Below the pieces are notes generated by a model that had not been told where the DNA came from, did not search any database, and worked only from the letters and a program-made list of their open reading frames with translations. A program made the translations under genes and the position numbers. From Amycolatopsis deserti (GTDB taxonomy: Bacteria > Actinomycetota > Actinomycetes > Mycobacteriales > Pseudonocardiaceae): a stretch of 64,000 nucleotides of DNA. The stretch lies in the NCBI RefSeq assembly GCF_014653945.1, contig NZ_BNAU01000005.1:414048-478047 (forward strand). The letters are read 5' to 3'. Positions 1 to 8,317 of this stretch are shown here, one piece after another (positions within the stretch are counted from its first letter, which is position 1; every line of letters begins with the position of its first letter).

Positions 1-306
1 CTTGCGGTCCTTGAGGCGGAACAGGGCGTCGCCGTACTCGGTCCAGCGGCCGGTCGCCTCGTAGGGCTCGCGCGGCAGCAGCGCGGGGAAGAGGATCTCC
101 TGCGCGCCGATCGCCGCCATCTCCTCGCGGACGACCCGCTCGATGTTGCGCAGCACCCGCAGGCCCAGCGGCAGCCACGAGTACCCGCCCGGCGCGACCC
201 GGCGGACGTAGCCGGCCCGCGTCAGCAGCTTGTGGCTGGGAACCTCGGCGTCGGCCGGATCCTCGCGCAGCGTGCGCAGGAACAACGACGACATCCTGGT
301 GATCAC
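1..306 (-). CDS. proS: Prolyl-tRNA synthetase, N-terminal 102 codons (cut by window edge)
   Basis: Class II aminoacyl-tRNA synthetase that charges tRNA-Pro in the cytoplasm. Only the first 102 codons are inside the window; the gene continues past the left edge. The translation starts [17 protein letters not shown] and carries the conserved N-terminal blocks [17 protein letters not shown] (about residues 32-48) and [18 protein letters not shown] (about residues 76-93), which are typical of bacterial ProS. A GTG start at 306 is chosen because GAGGAG lies seven bases upstream and because MITRMS is the usual actinobacterial start; ATG at 294 is the alternative. It faces away from the VOC gene at 424, so the 117-bp gap must hold both promoters. 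Confidence 0.95.
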   Translation of the reverse strand, partial: MITRMSSLFLRTLREDPADAEVPSHKLLTRAGYVRRVAPGGYSWLPLGLRVLRNIERVVREEMAAIGAQEILFPALLPREPYEATGRWTEYGDALFRLKDRK

Positions 307-423
307 TGGGCTGCTCCTCGGCGTCGAAACACGGTGTGAACAGGGTAGTCGGCGCCCGCGCGGGGCTTTCAACCGGTTATCGCGCGGCCCGGGATTGTCG
401 GTGGGGCGCGCTACCGTCGCGGC

Positions 424-774
424 ATGACTCTCGAACTGGGGATGGTGACCGTGGACTGCGCGGATCCGCGGCAGATGGCGGCGTTCTGGTGCGGTGCGCT
501 CGGCGTGCGGATCGACCAGGACTGGGGTGAGTACCTGGTGCTGACGCCCGCGCGCGAGGGCGGTGTGCGGCTGGGGTTCCAGCAGGTGCCGGAGGAGCGG
601 GCCGGGAAGAACCGGCTGCACCTGGACCTCGCGACCACCGACCGGGCGGGCGAGGTCGCCCGGCTGACCGGCCTCGGCGCGAGGGCCGTCGGGGAGCACG
701 AGGCGCCCGGCCTGGCGTGGACGGTGCTCGAGGACCCGGAGGGAAACCAGTTCTGCGTCGGCGAACCGCACTGA
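424..774 (+). CDS. VOC (glyoxalase-like) family protein
   Basis: A 116-residue single-module vicinal-oxygen-chelate protein. The sequence [18 protein letters not shown] at residues 4-21 and the C-terminal block [13 protein letters not shown] are the usual first strand/helix and last strand of the glyoxalase-like fold found in many actinobacterial proteins of unknown substrate. H61 in NRLHLDL and E108-type acidic positions near the C-terminus could be metal ligands, but the family often has no metal. TACCGT at 412-417 sits six bases before the ATG and no Shine-Dalgarno is visible, so the gene is probably leaderless. Substrate unknown. An antibiotic-binding or isomerase role cannot be told from sequence. 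Confidence 0.85.
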   Translation: MTLELGMVTVDCADPRQMAAFWCGALGVRIDQDWGEYLVLTPAREGGVRLGFQQVPEERAGKNRLHLDLATTDRAGEVARLTGLGARAVGEHEAPGLAWTVLEDPEGNQFCVGEPH

Positions 775-784
775 GGCTCGCCGC

Positions 785-900
785 GAGTCCCGCGCTCAGC
801 CTCGCTGAGTCCCTCAGCGCCGCGAGTCCCGCGCTCAGCCTCGCTGAATCCCACACTCGGGCCCGCGAGTCCCACACTCGCGCGGGCGAGTCCCACACCC
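785..900. repeat. Six-copy array of a GAGTCCC-type 13-mer
   Basis: Copies of GA(G/A)TCCC(G/A)C(G/A)CTC or a shortened form begin at 785, 807, 824, 846, 867 and 888, mostly 21-22 bp apart, which is two helical turns. A 28-bp stretch at 781-808 is repeated exactly at 820-847. The array lies between the ends of the convergent VOC and IclR genes. It contains no convincing gene. Function unknown; a repetitive intergenic element or a protein-binding array are both possible. Confidence 0.75.
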
Positions 901-993
901 AGCACCGCGAGATTCGCACGCCGCGCGATGACTTCTGCGCTCGGAGCGCGTGAGTTCCGCGCTTGCGGCGGCGGGACTCGCGGGCGGGTGGCC

Positions 994-1734
994 TCAGCGG
1001 GGCAGCACCGCGCCCAGCTCGCGTGCCGCCTCCTGTAAAGCCGGCACGAAGGCCTCCAGCTCGGCCACGGAGATCCGGTACGCGGGCGCCGCCGTCGAGA
1101 TCGCGGCTATCACCATGCCGTCGGGGCCCAACACTGGCACTCCGACCGCCCGGATGCCCGGCTCGTGCTCCTCGTCGGCCATCGCGTAGCCGCGGGCTCG
1201 CACCGAGGCGATCTCCCGCGCGAACTCCTCCCGCGAGGTGATCGTCCGCGGCGCCAGCTCCGCCAGCTCCAGCGACTCCACGAGCGCCTCCCGCTCCGGT
1301 GCGAACGCCACCAGGCACTTGCCCATCGCCGTGCAGTGCAGCGGCCCGCGCAGTCCCGGCTCGCCGCGGATCTGGATCTGCCGCGGGCCCTGCACGGAGT
1401 GCACGTAGACCTGCTCGTGCCCGTCCAGCACCGCCATCAGCGTCGGCTCGCCGGTCTGCTCCGTCAGCGCCCGCAGCACCGGCAACGCCACCCCCGCGAA
1501 CCCCCGCGCGTGCGACACCCGCTGCCCCAGCTCGAACAGCCGCAACCCCAGCGCGTACCGCTTCGACCCGGGATCACTGCGCGCGAAACCCTGGTCCTGC
1601 AACGAACCCAGCAACCGGTGCGTCGTGCTCACCGGGTACCCGGCCCGCCGCGCCAGCTCGGACAGCCCGGCCCCGTCCGGGTACTCGCCGAGCAGCGACA
1701 GCACCCGCAGGGCCTTGCCCACCATGTCAGCCAC
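994..1734 (-). CDS. IclR family transcriptional regulator
   Basis: A 246-residue regulator with an N-terminal winged helix-turn-helix (about residues 8-60, containing GLSELARRAGYPVSTTHRLL) and a C-terminal IclR effector domain (about 75-245, with GPLHCTAMGKCLVAF and the GIRAVGVPV strand). GTG at 1734 is chosen because AAGGGG stands six bases upstream; ATG at 1725 is possible. It is divergent from the MFS/2-hydroxyacid dehydrogenase operon at 1836. The spacer holds a pair of ATTACGGAA repeats, so it most likely senses the transported acid or a metabolite and controls that operon. Effector unknown. Confidence 0.92.
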   Translation of the reverse strand: MADMVGKALRVLSLLGEYPDGAGLSELARRAGYPVSTTHRLLGSLQDQGFARSDPGSKRYALGLRLFELGQRVSHARGFAGVALPVLRALTEQTGEPTLMAVLDGHEQVYVHSVQGPRQIQIRGEPGLRGPLHCTAMGKCLVAFAPEREALVESLELAELAPRTITSREEFAREIASVRARGYAMADEEHEPGIRAVGVPVLGPDGMVIAAISTAAPAYRISVAELEAFVPALQEAARELGAVLPR

Positions 1735-1786
1735 GCACCACCCCTTGACGCCGCACGGACAAAGTTCCACACTCGATCAGCACCAC

Positions 1787-1815
1787 ATTACGGAAGAGCT
1801 TTCCATATTACGGAA
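1787..1815. promoter_or_regulatory. Candidate IclR operator: two ATTACGGAA repeats 20 bp apart
   Basis: ATTACGGAA occurs at 1787-1795 and again at 1807-1815, two helical turns apart, and TTCC (1801-1804) makes each GGAA part of an imperfect inverted repeat. The site lies between the divergent IclR regulator and the transporter start at 1836. It is AT-rich compared with its surroundings. Location and symmetry suggest the binding site of the neighbouring IclR protein; this is inference. Confidence 0.55.
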
Positions 1816-1835
1816 AGAACGGCAAGGAGGCCGCC

Positions 1836-3140
1836 TTGGAGAGCCCACCAGCGACCAGCACGACCGGCACGGCCGCACAACTGGGCAGGCAGCGCTGGCT
1901 GCGCCTGATCCCGATCGTGTTCGTCACCTACAGCCTCGCCTACCTGGACCGGTCGAACTTCTCGATCGCGGCGGCCGGGGGCATGTCCGAGGACCTGGGC
2001 ATCACCAGCTCGACCTCGGGCCTGATCGCGGCCTCGTTCTTCGCCGGCTACTTCCTGCTGCAGGTTCCGGGCGTGCTCTACGCCGACCGCCGCAGCGTGC
2101 GCGACCTGATCTTCTGGTCGGTCCTGGCCTGGGGCGCGCTCGCCACGCTGCAGGGCCTGCTCAGCTCGGTCCCGCTGCTGATCGTCGTCCGCTTCCTGCT
2201 CGGCGCGGTCGAGGCGGCCGTGCTGCCGGCGCTCGTCGTCCTGCTCGCGCGCTGGTTCACCAAGGCCGAACGCGGCCGCGCCAACGCCTTCCTCATCCTC
2301 GGCAACCCGGTCACCGTGATGTGGCTGTCCGCGGCCTCCGGCTACCTCATCGAGGCCACCAGCTGGCGCGGCATGTTCATCATCGAGGGCGTGCCCGCGC
2401 TGATCTGGGCGTTCTACTTCCGCGCCCAGGTCCGCGACCGGCCCGCCGACGCGACCTGGCTGGCCCCGGCCGAACGCGAAGCCGTCGACGCCGCCATCGC
2501 GAACGAACAGGCCGAACTCGCGACCACCACCGAGACCACCGGCCGCCACCCGCTGATCGACGCCCTGCGCACCCCGGCCGTGCTGGTGCTGTCCGCGCAG
2601 TACCTGCTGTGGAGCGTCGGCGTGTACGGGTTCGTGTTCTGGCTGCCCTCGATCGTCAAGGCCGGGTCGTCGGCCGGCATCGGCGCCACGGGACTCCTCT
2701 CGGCGGTCCCCTACGCCTTCGCCGTCGTCGCGATGCTGCTCAACTCCCGCAGTTCCGACCGCAGCCGCCGGCGCATCCGCTACGTGTGGCCGTGGCTGCT
2801 CGCCGGCGCGGTCACCTTCTACGGCTCGTACCTGGCCGGTCACGACGCCTTCTGGTTGTCGTTCCCGCTGCTGGTCCTCGCCGGGATCGCGATGTACGCG
2901 CCCTACGGCCCGTTCTTCGCGATGATCCCGGAGCTGCTGCCGCGCCGCACCGCCGGTGTCGCCGTGGCGCTGGTCAACGCGGCCGGCGCGCTCGGTGGCT
3001 TCCTCGGCACGTATCTGGTGGGCTGGTTGCGCACCGCCACCGGCACCGACGCCGCGGCGTTCCTGATGCTGGCGGGCACGATGGCCGCGTCCGCGCTGGT
3101 CCTGCTCGCCGTCCGCACCCCGAAGAGGAAGGTCGCATGA
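1836..3140 (+). CDS. MFS transporter, anion:cation symporter (ACS)-like
   Basis: A 434-residue, twelve-helix major facilitator. The segment SLAYLDRSNFSIAAAG near residue 30 is the ACS-family helix-1 signature (YxDRxN), as in tartrate, glucarate, allantoate and phthalate carriers, so an organic anion is the likely substrate, imported by proton symport across the cytoplasmic membrane. The start is TTG at 1836, supported by AAGGAGG five bases upstream. The stop overlaps the ATG of the 2-hydroxyacid dehydrogenase by four bases, so the two are translationally coupled. Together they suggest uptake and oxidation/reduction of a hydroxy acid under IclR control. Confidence 0.9.
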   Translation: MESPPATSTTGTAAQLGRQRWLRLIPIVFVTYSLAYLDRSNFSIAAAGGMSEDLGITSSTSGLIAASFFAGYFLLQVPGVLYADRRSVRDLIFWSVLAWGALATLQGLLSSVPLLIVVRFLLGAVEAAVLPALVVLLARWFTKAERGRANAFLILGNPVTVMWLSAASGYLIEATSWRGMFIIEGVPALIWAFYFRAQVRDRPADATWLAPAEREAVDAAIANEQAELATTTETTGRHPLIDALRTPAVLVLSAQYLLWSVGVYGFVFWLPSIVKAGSSAGIGATGLLSAVPYAFAVVAMLLNSRSSDRSRRRIRYVWPWLLAGAVTFYGSYLAGHDAFWLSFPLLVLAGIAMYAPYGPFFAMIPELLPRRTAGVAVALVNAAGALGGFLGTYLVGWLRTATGTDAAAFLMLAGTMAASALVLLAVRTPKRKVA

Positions 3141-4027
3141 CACCTCGAGTTCTGCTGCCCTGGTCCGACCTGACCGTCCCGGACGGCCTGGACACCGCCG
3201 TCTACGACGGCACCGGCACCCCACCGGACCTGGACGGCGTCGAGTTCTACGTGCTGCCCTACGACAGCGGCCCGGAGCCGCCGAAGCTGATCGCGAAGAT
3301 GCCGTCCCTGAAGGCCGTGCAGTCGCTGTCCGCGGGCGTGGACAACCTGCTGCCGCTGATCCCGGACGGCGTCACCCTGACCAACGGCCGCGGCCTGCAC
3401 GACCTCAGCGTCGCCGAACACACCCTCGCCCTCATCCTGGCCGCGCAGCGGGACCTGCCGCGCTGGTTCCGCCAGCAGCGCACCGGCTCGTGGGACCGCG
3501 AGCACACCCGCTCGCTGGCCGACGAGCGGGTCCTGCTGGTCGGCTACGGCTCGATCGGCAAGGCCATCGAGCGCTACCTCGAAGCCGGAGAGGCCGACGT
3601 CGTGCGCGTGGCGAGCACCGCCCGCGAGGGCGTGCACGGCATCGACGAGCTGCCGGAACTGCTGCCCGGCGCGAGCATCGTCGTGCTGATCCTGCCGGAC
3701 ACGCCGGCCACCCGCGGCCTGATCAGCGCGCCGGAGCTGGCCGCTCTCGAAGACGGCGCGCTGGTGGTGAACGTCGGCCGCGGCACCGCGATCGACACCG
3801 CGGCGCTGACGAAGGAGGTCGCGGACGGCCGCCTGCGGGCGGCGCTGGACGTGGTGGACCCGGAACCGCTGCCCGCGGATCACCCGCTGTGGCAGCTGCC
3901 GGGAGCGATCATCACCCCGCACGTGGCGGGCGGCTCGGACTCGTTCCACCCCCGCGCGAAGCGGCTGGTGGAACAGCAGCTGGCGCGGTTCGCGCGGGGC
4001 GAACCGCTGGTCAACGTGGTGCGGTGA
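3137..4027 (+). CDS. D-2-hydroxyacid dehydrogenase
   Basis: A 296-residue NAD(P)-dependent D-2-hydroxyacid dehydrogenase. The dinucleotide motif GYGSIG is at residues 136-141. The catalytic triad of the family is visible as R215 (NVGRG), E243 (DPEPLP) and H262 (ITPHVAG). It is a little shorter than typical SerA or glycerate dehydrogenase and lacks an ACT domain, so it is unlikely to be the biosynthetic SerA. ATG at 3137 overlaps the transporter stop (ATGA). It probably interconverts the imported hydroxy acid with its 2-keto acid. Its stop codon abuts the stop of the convergent Cys-rich gene with no spacer. Confidence 0.9.
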   Translation: MTPRVLLPWSDLTVPDGLDTAVYDGTGTPPDLDGVEFYVLPYDSGPEPPKLIAKMPSLKAVQSLSAGVDNLLPLIPDGVTLTNGRGLHDLSVAEHTLALILAAQRDLPRWFRQQRTGSWDREHTRSLADERVLLVGYGSIGKAIERYLEAGEADVVRVASTAREGVHGIDELPELLPGASIVVLILPDTPATRGLISAPELAALEDGALVVNVGRGTAIDTAALTKEVADGRLRAALDVVDPEPLPADHPLWQLPGAIITPHVAGGSDSFHPRAKRLVEQQLARFARGEPLVNVVR

Positions 4028-4231
4028 TCAGGACGCCTGCGCGTACTCGACGACGTAGTCGGCCGTGCAGACGCAGTCGCCGTCGACCTCGTCGCACCGG
4101 ATCGTGAGGCTGTGCCGCACCAGGTCGGTGTCGGTGCAGTCCGGTTCGGTGCACTCCACCAGGGCGTCCACGTGCAGGACGAGGGTGCCGTGGCAGTGAT
4201 CGAGGTCCCGTGCGCAGCTGGGGCACTCCAT
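4028..4231 (-). CDS. Small Cys-rich protein of unknown function
   Basis: A 67-residue protein beginning MECPSCARDLDHCHG. Cysteines fall in pairs: CPSC (3-6), CHG, C27 and C32 region, and CDEVDGDCVC further on, a spacing that suggests one or two structural zinc sites. I do not recognise a named family. ATG at 4231 is preferred because GGAAGG stands about eight bases upstream; an in-frame start at 4279 is possible but unsupported. It lies just downstream of ku on the same strand with a 93-bp gap, so the two may be co-transcribed, and its stop abuts the convergent dehydrogenase stop. Confidence 0.75.
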   Translation of the reverse strand: MECPSCARDLDHCHGTLVLHVDALVECTEPDCTDTDLVRHSLTIRCDEVDGDCVCTADYVVEYAQAS

Positions 4232-4324
4232 GTCTGACACCTTCCGCCGGTTCGGGTTGCGGCACCTTGGTACCACCACCCGCCAGCCGACGGTGGGAGG
4301 AGGCCCCGGCGTGTCGGCGTGAGG

Positions 4325-5191
4325 TCAGGCGCTCTTCGGCGAGCGGCGGCCACGGGCCGGGGTCGACGACGTCCCAGCCGGTTTCTTGGCCGCCGTGCGC
4401 TTGGCCGGTTTGCGGGCCTTCTTGGCCTCGCTGACGCTGGCCTCGAGCGCCGCCATCAGGTCGACCACGTCGGTCTTGGGCGCGCGGCCCTTCGGCCGGG
4501 TGGTCTTCTTGCCCGCGATCTTCGCCTCGATCACCGATTCCAGCGCCTCGCGGTACTGGTCGGTGTACTTGTCCGGGTCGAACACCGGCTCGGACAGCGA
4601 CTCGATCAGCGAGCCGGCCATGCTCAGCTCCTGCGGCCGGACCTGGGGCAGCTCGTCGCGCAGGAACCCGAAGTCCGGGGTGCGCACCTCGTCCGGCCAC
4701 AGCATGGTGGTCATGACCATGACGTCGGCGTGCACGCGCAGCAGGGCCAGCGTCTCGCGCTGGCGCAGGGCGACCTTGGCGATGGCGACGTTGCCGGACT
4801 TGTGCAGCGCGTCGCGCAGCAGCACGTACGGCTTGACCGCGGCCTTCTGCGGCTCCAGGTAGTAGTGCCGGTCGAAGTGCAGCGGGTCGATGGCCTCCAG
4901 CGGCACGAACTCCAGCACGTCGATGACGTTCGAGCTGGACAGCGGCAGTTCCTTGAGGTCCTCGTCGGTGATGACGACCATCTCGCCGTCGTCGGTCTCG
5001 TACCCCTTGGCGATGTCGGCGTAGGGCACCTCTTCGCCGTCGACGGTGCAGAAGCGCTTGTACTGGATGCGCCCGCCGTCGGTGACGTGCACCTGGCGCA
5101 GGGACACGTTCTTGTTCTCGGTGGCCGCGTAGAGGTTGATCGGGATCGTGACCAGCCCGAACGACACCGAGCCCTTCCACATCGATCGCAT
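4325..5191 (-). CDS. ku: Ku protein, non-homologous end-joining DNA end binder
   Basis: A 288-residue bacterial Ku. It forms a homodimeric ring on DNA double-strand breaks and recruits the NHEJ ligase. The N-terminus MRSMWKGSVSFGLVTIPINL and the core block RYKRF-like/VDGEEVPYADIAKGYE are diagnostic of the Ku beta-barrel. The C-terminal 60 residues form a Lys/Arg/Ala-rich tail typical of actinobacterial Ku, thought to contact DNA. ATG at 5191 has CGGAGGG eight bases upstream; ATG at 5182 is an alternative. No LigD is adjacent; an ATP-dependent ligase lies 43 kb away at 47854-48855. Confidence 0.96.
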   Translation of the reverse strand: MRSMWKGSVSFGLVTIPINLYAATENKNVSLRQVHVTDGGRIQYKRFCTVDGEEVPYADIAKGYETDDGEMVVITDEDLKELPLSSSNVIDVLEFVPLEAIDPLHFDRHYYLEPQKAAVKPYVLLRDALHKSGNVAIAKVALRQRETLALLRVHADVMVMTTMLWPDEVRTPDFGFLRDELPQVRPQELSMAGSLIESLSEPVFDPDKYTDQYREALESVIEAKIAGKKTTRPKGRAPKTDVVDLMAALEASVSEAKKARKPAKRTAAKKPAGTSSTPARGRRSPKSA

Positions 5192-5366
5192 CGCCGGGGC
5201 CCTCCGCTCCTGCCGACATAACCGCAGGTCGGACGTTACGCGAGAACCGGGCCGGCCACCAGGCGGCCAACCGGCGGCAGCGCGGCCGTCCGGGGGGAGG
5301 GCACCGCGAGTGCATCATCTCCGCACCATCACGACCCCACCGATCACCGCGCGGGAGAACTAGGCT

Positions 5367-7658
5367 GTGGCGGTGGCGGGCACACTTCCGAGCGAGCTCA
5401 CCAGCTTCGTCGGCCGGCGGCAGGAGCTCGCGGACATCCGGCGGCTGCTGTCCGCCGCGCGCCTGGTGACGCTGACGGGGCTCGGCGGGGTCGGCAAGAC
5501 CAGGCTCGCGGTGCGGGCCGCGGTCGGGCTGAAACGCGCGTTCCCGGACGGGGTGCACTTCGCCGAGCTGGCCGCACTGGACGACCCGGCGCTGCTGCCG
5601 CAGACCGTCGCCACCGCGCTCGGTCTGCGCGACGAGGCCGTCGAGCCCGCGGACCGGCTCGCCCAGTTCCTCGGCGACCGGCAGGTGCTGCTGGTCCTGG
5701 ACAACTGCGAGCACCTCACCGACGCGTGCGCGACCCTGATCGGCAAGCTGCTCGCCGCGACGAGCGGGCTGCGCGTGCTCGCCACCAGCCGCCAGCGGCT
5801 CTCGGTCGAGGGCGAGCACCTGCTGCCGGTGGAGCCGCTGAGCCTGCCCGAGCGGAGCGGGACGACCGAGGGCACCGACGGCTGGGACGCGATGTCGCTG
5901 TTCGCCGACCGCGCCGCCGCCGTGTCCCCGGGCTTCGCGGTGACCGCTCAGAACGAGCCGCTCATCGCGGCCATCTGCCGCCACGTCGAGGGGCTGCCGC
6001 TGGCCATCGAGCTGGCCGCGGTCTGGCTGCGCACGTTGTCGCTGGCCGAGCTGAACGACCGGCTGACCGACCGGTTCGCGCTGCTCACCGAGGCCTCCCG
6101 CACCGCGCCGGCGCGCCAGCAGGGCCTGGAGGCGCTCGTCGACTGGAGCTACCGGCTGTGCCTGCCCGCCGAGCAGCGGGTGTGGGAGCGGCTGTCGGTG
6201 TTCCGCGGCGGGTTCGACCTGCCGGCGGCCGAGTACGTGTGCGTGGGCGAGGACATCGGCGGAGACACGGTCCTCGGCCTGCTCGCCGGGCTGGTCGACA
6301 AATCGGTTCTGGTGCGGGTGCGGGAGACCTACGGGCACAGCGCGCGCTACCGGATGCTGGAAACGCTCGCCGAGTTCGGCGCGGCACGGCTGGCCGAGCA
6401 CGGGGATCCGGCCGCGTCCGCGCGGCGGCACCGCGACTTCTTCCGCGCGCTCGCCCACCGGTTCACCGAGGAGAAGATCACCGCGCGGCAGCAGGACTGG
6501 ATCGCGCGGCTGCACAGCGAGCACGCCAACCTGCGGGCCGCGCTGGAGTCCTGGCTGGAGGAGCCGGATCCGCGCCCGGCGCTGGAGATGGCCGGGAACC
6601 TGTCGACGTTCTGGATCGCCGGCGGACACCTGGTGGAGGGCAGCCGGTGGCTGGACCGCGTGCTCCAGCTCGACGGCGGCCCGTCCCGGGAACGCGCCCG
6701 CGCGCTGCACGCGTCGCTGCTCACCTGCACCTGGCTCGGTGTGCGGAAGGGGTTCGCGGGGCGGCTGCGCGAGTACCGGTCGATCGCGGCGGAGCTGGAC
6801 GACGCGGTGATCAGCGCCGAGCTGCTGGTGTGCGAGGGCGTCAGCCGCTACTTCCTCGGCGACCCGCGGCGGGCGTGCGAGCTGCTGGAGAAGGCGCAGG
6901 AGGCGTGCCGGGAGATCGGCAACGACGGGCTGTCCCTGCAGATCCTGCCGTACCTGGCGCTGGCGCGGTTCGCGCTCGGCGAACCGGATGCCGAGCAGGC
7001 GGGTGAGCAGGCGGTGGAGCTGTGCGCGGCGCACGGCAACCCGCCCTGGTACACGGCGCTGGCGGTGTGGGTGCTGGGCCTGGCGTTGTGGCGGCGGGGC
7101 GATCTGCAGCGCGCGCAACGCCTGCAGCGCGAGGCGATCCGGCTGCGTGAACCGGCCGGCGACCACTCCGGGATCGCGCTCAGCCTGGAGTCGCTCGCCT
7201 GGTGCGCGGCCTCCGAGCGCCGCTTCGACCGGGCCGCGCGGCTGCTGGGGGCGGCCGCGACCGCGTGGCGGCTGTCCGGCGCCGGGCGGATCGAACCGGC
7301 GCTGCAGCAGGTGTCCCGGACGCACGCCGCGCTGCCGGCGCGGGAAGCACTGGGGCGGCAGGTGTTCGAGCAGGAGTACGCGCGCGGGGCGTCGATGACG
7401 CTCGACAAGGCGGTGGCGTTCGCCCTGGACGAGCGGCGCACCCAGGCGACACCGGAAAGCCCGTCCCGCAACCCGTTGACCGCGCGCGAGTCGGAGATCG
7501 CCGCGCTGGTGGCGAAGGGGCTGAGCAACCGGCAGATCGCCGGGCAGCTCGTGATCTCCCAGCGCACGGCCGAAACGCACGTCGAGCACATCCTCGCCAA
7601 GCTCGGGTTCAGCTCGCGGAGCCAGATCGCCGCCTGGATCACGGCCAACGAGTCGTGA
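5367..7658 (+). CDS. NB-ARC ATPase / TPR / LuxR-type transcriptional regulator
   Basis: A 763-residue regulator with an NB-ARC-type ATPase (P-loop GLGGVGKT at 38-45, Walker B LLVLDNCEHL near 111-120), a central tetratricopeptide-like region (about 330-680) and a C-terminal LuxR helix-turn-helix (about 700-760, with GLSNRQIAGQLVISQRTAE). This is the actinobacterial BREK/STAND architecture, thought to oligomerise on ATP binding and activate transcription. GTG at 5367 is the start; no good Shine-Dalgarno is seen. The GTG of the next gene overlaps its stop, so the DUF6226-like protein is coupled to it. Signal and targets are unknown. Confidence 0.9.
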   Translation: MAVAGTLPSELTSFVGRRQELADIRRLLSAARLVTLTGLGGVGKTRLAVRAAVGLKRAFPDGVHFAELAALDDPALLPQTVATALGLRDEAVEPADRLAQFLGDRQVLLVLDNCEHLTDACATLIGKLLAATSGLRVLATSRQRLSVEGEHLLPVEPLSLPERSGTTEGTDGWDAMSLFADRAAAVSPGFAVTAQNEPLIAAICRHVEGLPLAIELAAVWLRTLSLAELNDRLTDRFALLTEASRTAPARQQGLEALVDWSYRLCLPAEQRVWERLSVFRGGFDLPAAEYVCVGEDIGGDTVLGLLAGLVDKSVLVRVRETYGHSARYRMLETLAEFGAARLAEHGDPAASARRHRDFFRALAHRFTEEKITARQQDWIARLHSEHANLRAALESWLEEPDPRPALEMAGNLSTFWIAGGHLVEGSRWLDRVLQLDGGPSRERARALHASLLTCTWLGVRKGFAGRLREYRSIAAELDDAVISAELLVCEGVSRYFLGDPRRACELLEKAQEACREIGNDGLSLQILPYLALARFALGEPDAEQAGEQAVELCAAHGNPPWYTALAVWVLGLALWRRGDLQRAQRLQREAIRLREPAGDHSGIALSLESLAWCAASERRFDRAARLLGAAATAWRLSGAGRIEPALQQVSRTHAALPAREALGRQVFEQEYARGASMTLDKAVAFALDERRTQATPESPSRNPLTARESEIAALVAKGLSNRQIAGQLVISQRTAETHVEHILAKLGFSSRSQIAAWITANES

Positions 7659-8317
7659 CGCCGGAGGAACTGCGCGCGCGGGTGGCGGAAAGGTACGCGC
7701 GCCTGGACGTGCCCGCGTGGCCCGACCCGCACGCGGACACCGACTCCCCGCGCGACGACGAATACTCCCGGGTCACCGATCCCGGGCGGTACCGCGTCAC
7801 GCACGCGCGCGGCCGGGCGTGGGCCGGCGTCCTCGGGGACCTGCCGGGCGTCTCGGTCGAGACGCTCGCCCCGGCCCCGCTCGACGACCAGGGCGAACTG
7901 GGCCGGTTCGACCGCGGGGTCCGGATCTCCTCGTCCCGGCCGGGCACGCTGCCGCTGCTGCTGCTCGAACAGGACGCGCCGCTGTCCGGGGCCGCCGGAA
8001 CCATCGCGGTCCTGCACATCAGCGTCGCCCGGCCGGGCATCGCCCTCGCGGCGCACCCGGACTGCGGTTGCGACGCCTGCGACCAGGGCTCGGACGACCT
8101 GCTCGAGGCGATCGACCAGGAGGTCGCCACCGCACTCGGCCCGTTGGTGGTGCTGCACGGGCACGGCTGGAACGCGCAGTGGCACCCCGGCGGCAGCAGG
8201 TCCACCGGCATCGACCACGATCGGGCGATCGACCTGTGCCGCCGGCTCGCCGAGGGCGCCCGCGTCCCGCTTCCGGCGGGCACCGAGGTCCACGTCGGCC
8301 GCTCGTGGCTCAGCTGA
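7655..8317 (+). CDS. DUF6226-like protein
   Basis: A 220-residue soluble protein of unknown function, matching from memory the actinobacterial DUF6226 family. It has a CGCDAC cluster at residues 137-142, a possible metal site, and a His/Trp-rich stretch VLHGHGWNAQWHPGG near residue 170. GTG at 7655 overlaps the stop of the LuxR-type regulator (GTGA), so it is translated as a coupled partner. Its last 8 bp overlap the end of the convergent NanT-like gene. No function is proposed. Confidence 0.7.
   Translation: MTPEELRARVAERYARLDVPAWPDPHADTDSPRDDEYSRVTDPGRYRVTHARGRAWAGVLGDLPGVSVETLAPAPLDDQGELGRFDRGVRISSSRPGTLPLLLLEQDAPLSGAAGTIAVLHISVARPGIALAAHPDCGCDACDQGSDDLLEAIDQEVATALGPLVVLHGHGWNAQWHPGGSRSTGIDHDRAIDLCRRLAEGARVPLPAGTEVHVGRSWLS

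Noticed and set aside
1625..3136. In-frame extension upstream of the 2-hydroxyacid dehydrogenase
   Set aside because: It would run through the IclR operator and the transporter in another frame. The coupled ATG at 3137 begins exactly where the family similarity begins.
4011..7589. A 1,192-codon open frame on the minus strand across the Cys-rich, Ku and regulator region
   Set aside because: It runs antisense to the NB-ARC/LuxR gene and out of frame with ku, with Arg/Gln-rich low-complexity translation. The real proteins in this stretch have clear domains.
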